A stretch of 64,000 nt of DNA from Fragum whitleyi (taxonomy: Eukaryota > Mollusca > Bivalvia > Cardiida > Cardiidae). The stretch's first letter is position 1. The DNA lies in NCBI GenBank assembly GCA_948146395.1, contig OX411558.1, positions 33,279,350 through 33,343,349 of the forward strand. The letters are read 5' to 3'. More notes on this DNA, generated by a model. The model was not told the origin of the DNA. It did no database searches and was given only the letters and a program-made list of their open reading frames with translations. The DNA is not shown here.

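Noticed and set aside
62370..62600. ATG at 62370 as a gene start
   Set aside because: It directly follows an AG acceptor and continues the repeat from exon 49 (phase 0), so it is an internal Met codon.

Overview
The window is eukaryotic and very probably from a bivalve mollusc. It contains AT-rich introns with GT-AG splice sites, tRNA-derived SINEs, many small palindromic MITEs, and pearl/Helentron-type elements with tandem-repeat cores of the kind described in bivalves. There are no operons or other prokaryotic signals. Species cannot be fixed from sequence alone.

One plus-strand gene dominates. I traced 53 exons by hand (2489 to the right edge at 64000). Each has an AG acceptor and GT donor (the last runs off the window), and reading frame and intron phase carry through all 52 introns without a break. 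They give about 10,030 coding bases, or about 3,340 residues, with roughly 360 cysteines. Neither the start codon nor the stop codon is in view, so the full protein is larger. Everything visible is one kind of module: short cysteine repeats of the form CPAG-[YFH]-Y-C ... C-P-x-G-T-Y-x-N-x-T-G ... C-x-x-C, resembling the GCC2/GCC3 or 'ephrin-receptor-like' repeat (Pfam GCC2_GCC3 / SMART Ephrin_rec_like). I see no transmembrane segment, enzyme domain or other recognised domain. The product is probably a giant secreted or cell-surface disulfide-rich glycoprotein; its function is unknown.

Layout: 1-2488 is upstream intron or flank with a SINE; exon 1 at 2489; a 10.8-kb transposon-rich intron; exons 2-13 (13.4-21.9 kb) with short TNFR-like repeats; a 3.4-kb intron holding two nested-looking DNA elements; exons 14-37 (25.3-48.0 kb), where the repeat changes at about exons 15-16 to a longer type with glycosylation sequons; a 2.7-kb intron holding a 2.17-kb TIR element; exons 38-53 (50.7-64.0 kb), including one 807-base exon.

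The most unusual feature is the density of decayed or recent tandem copies of exons lying in the introns next to their parents (exons 1, 20, 38, 39, 42 and 50). One copy near 52.0 kb keeps both splice sites in usable phase. Several MITEs end 20-40 bases before a 3' splice site, where the branch point should be. Apart from a 5'-truncated LINE fragment on the minus strand (about 54.56-55.15 kb), I found no other gene.
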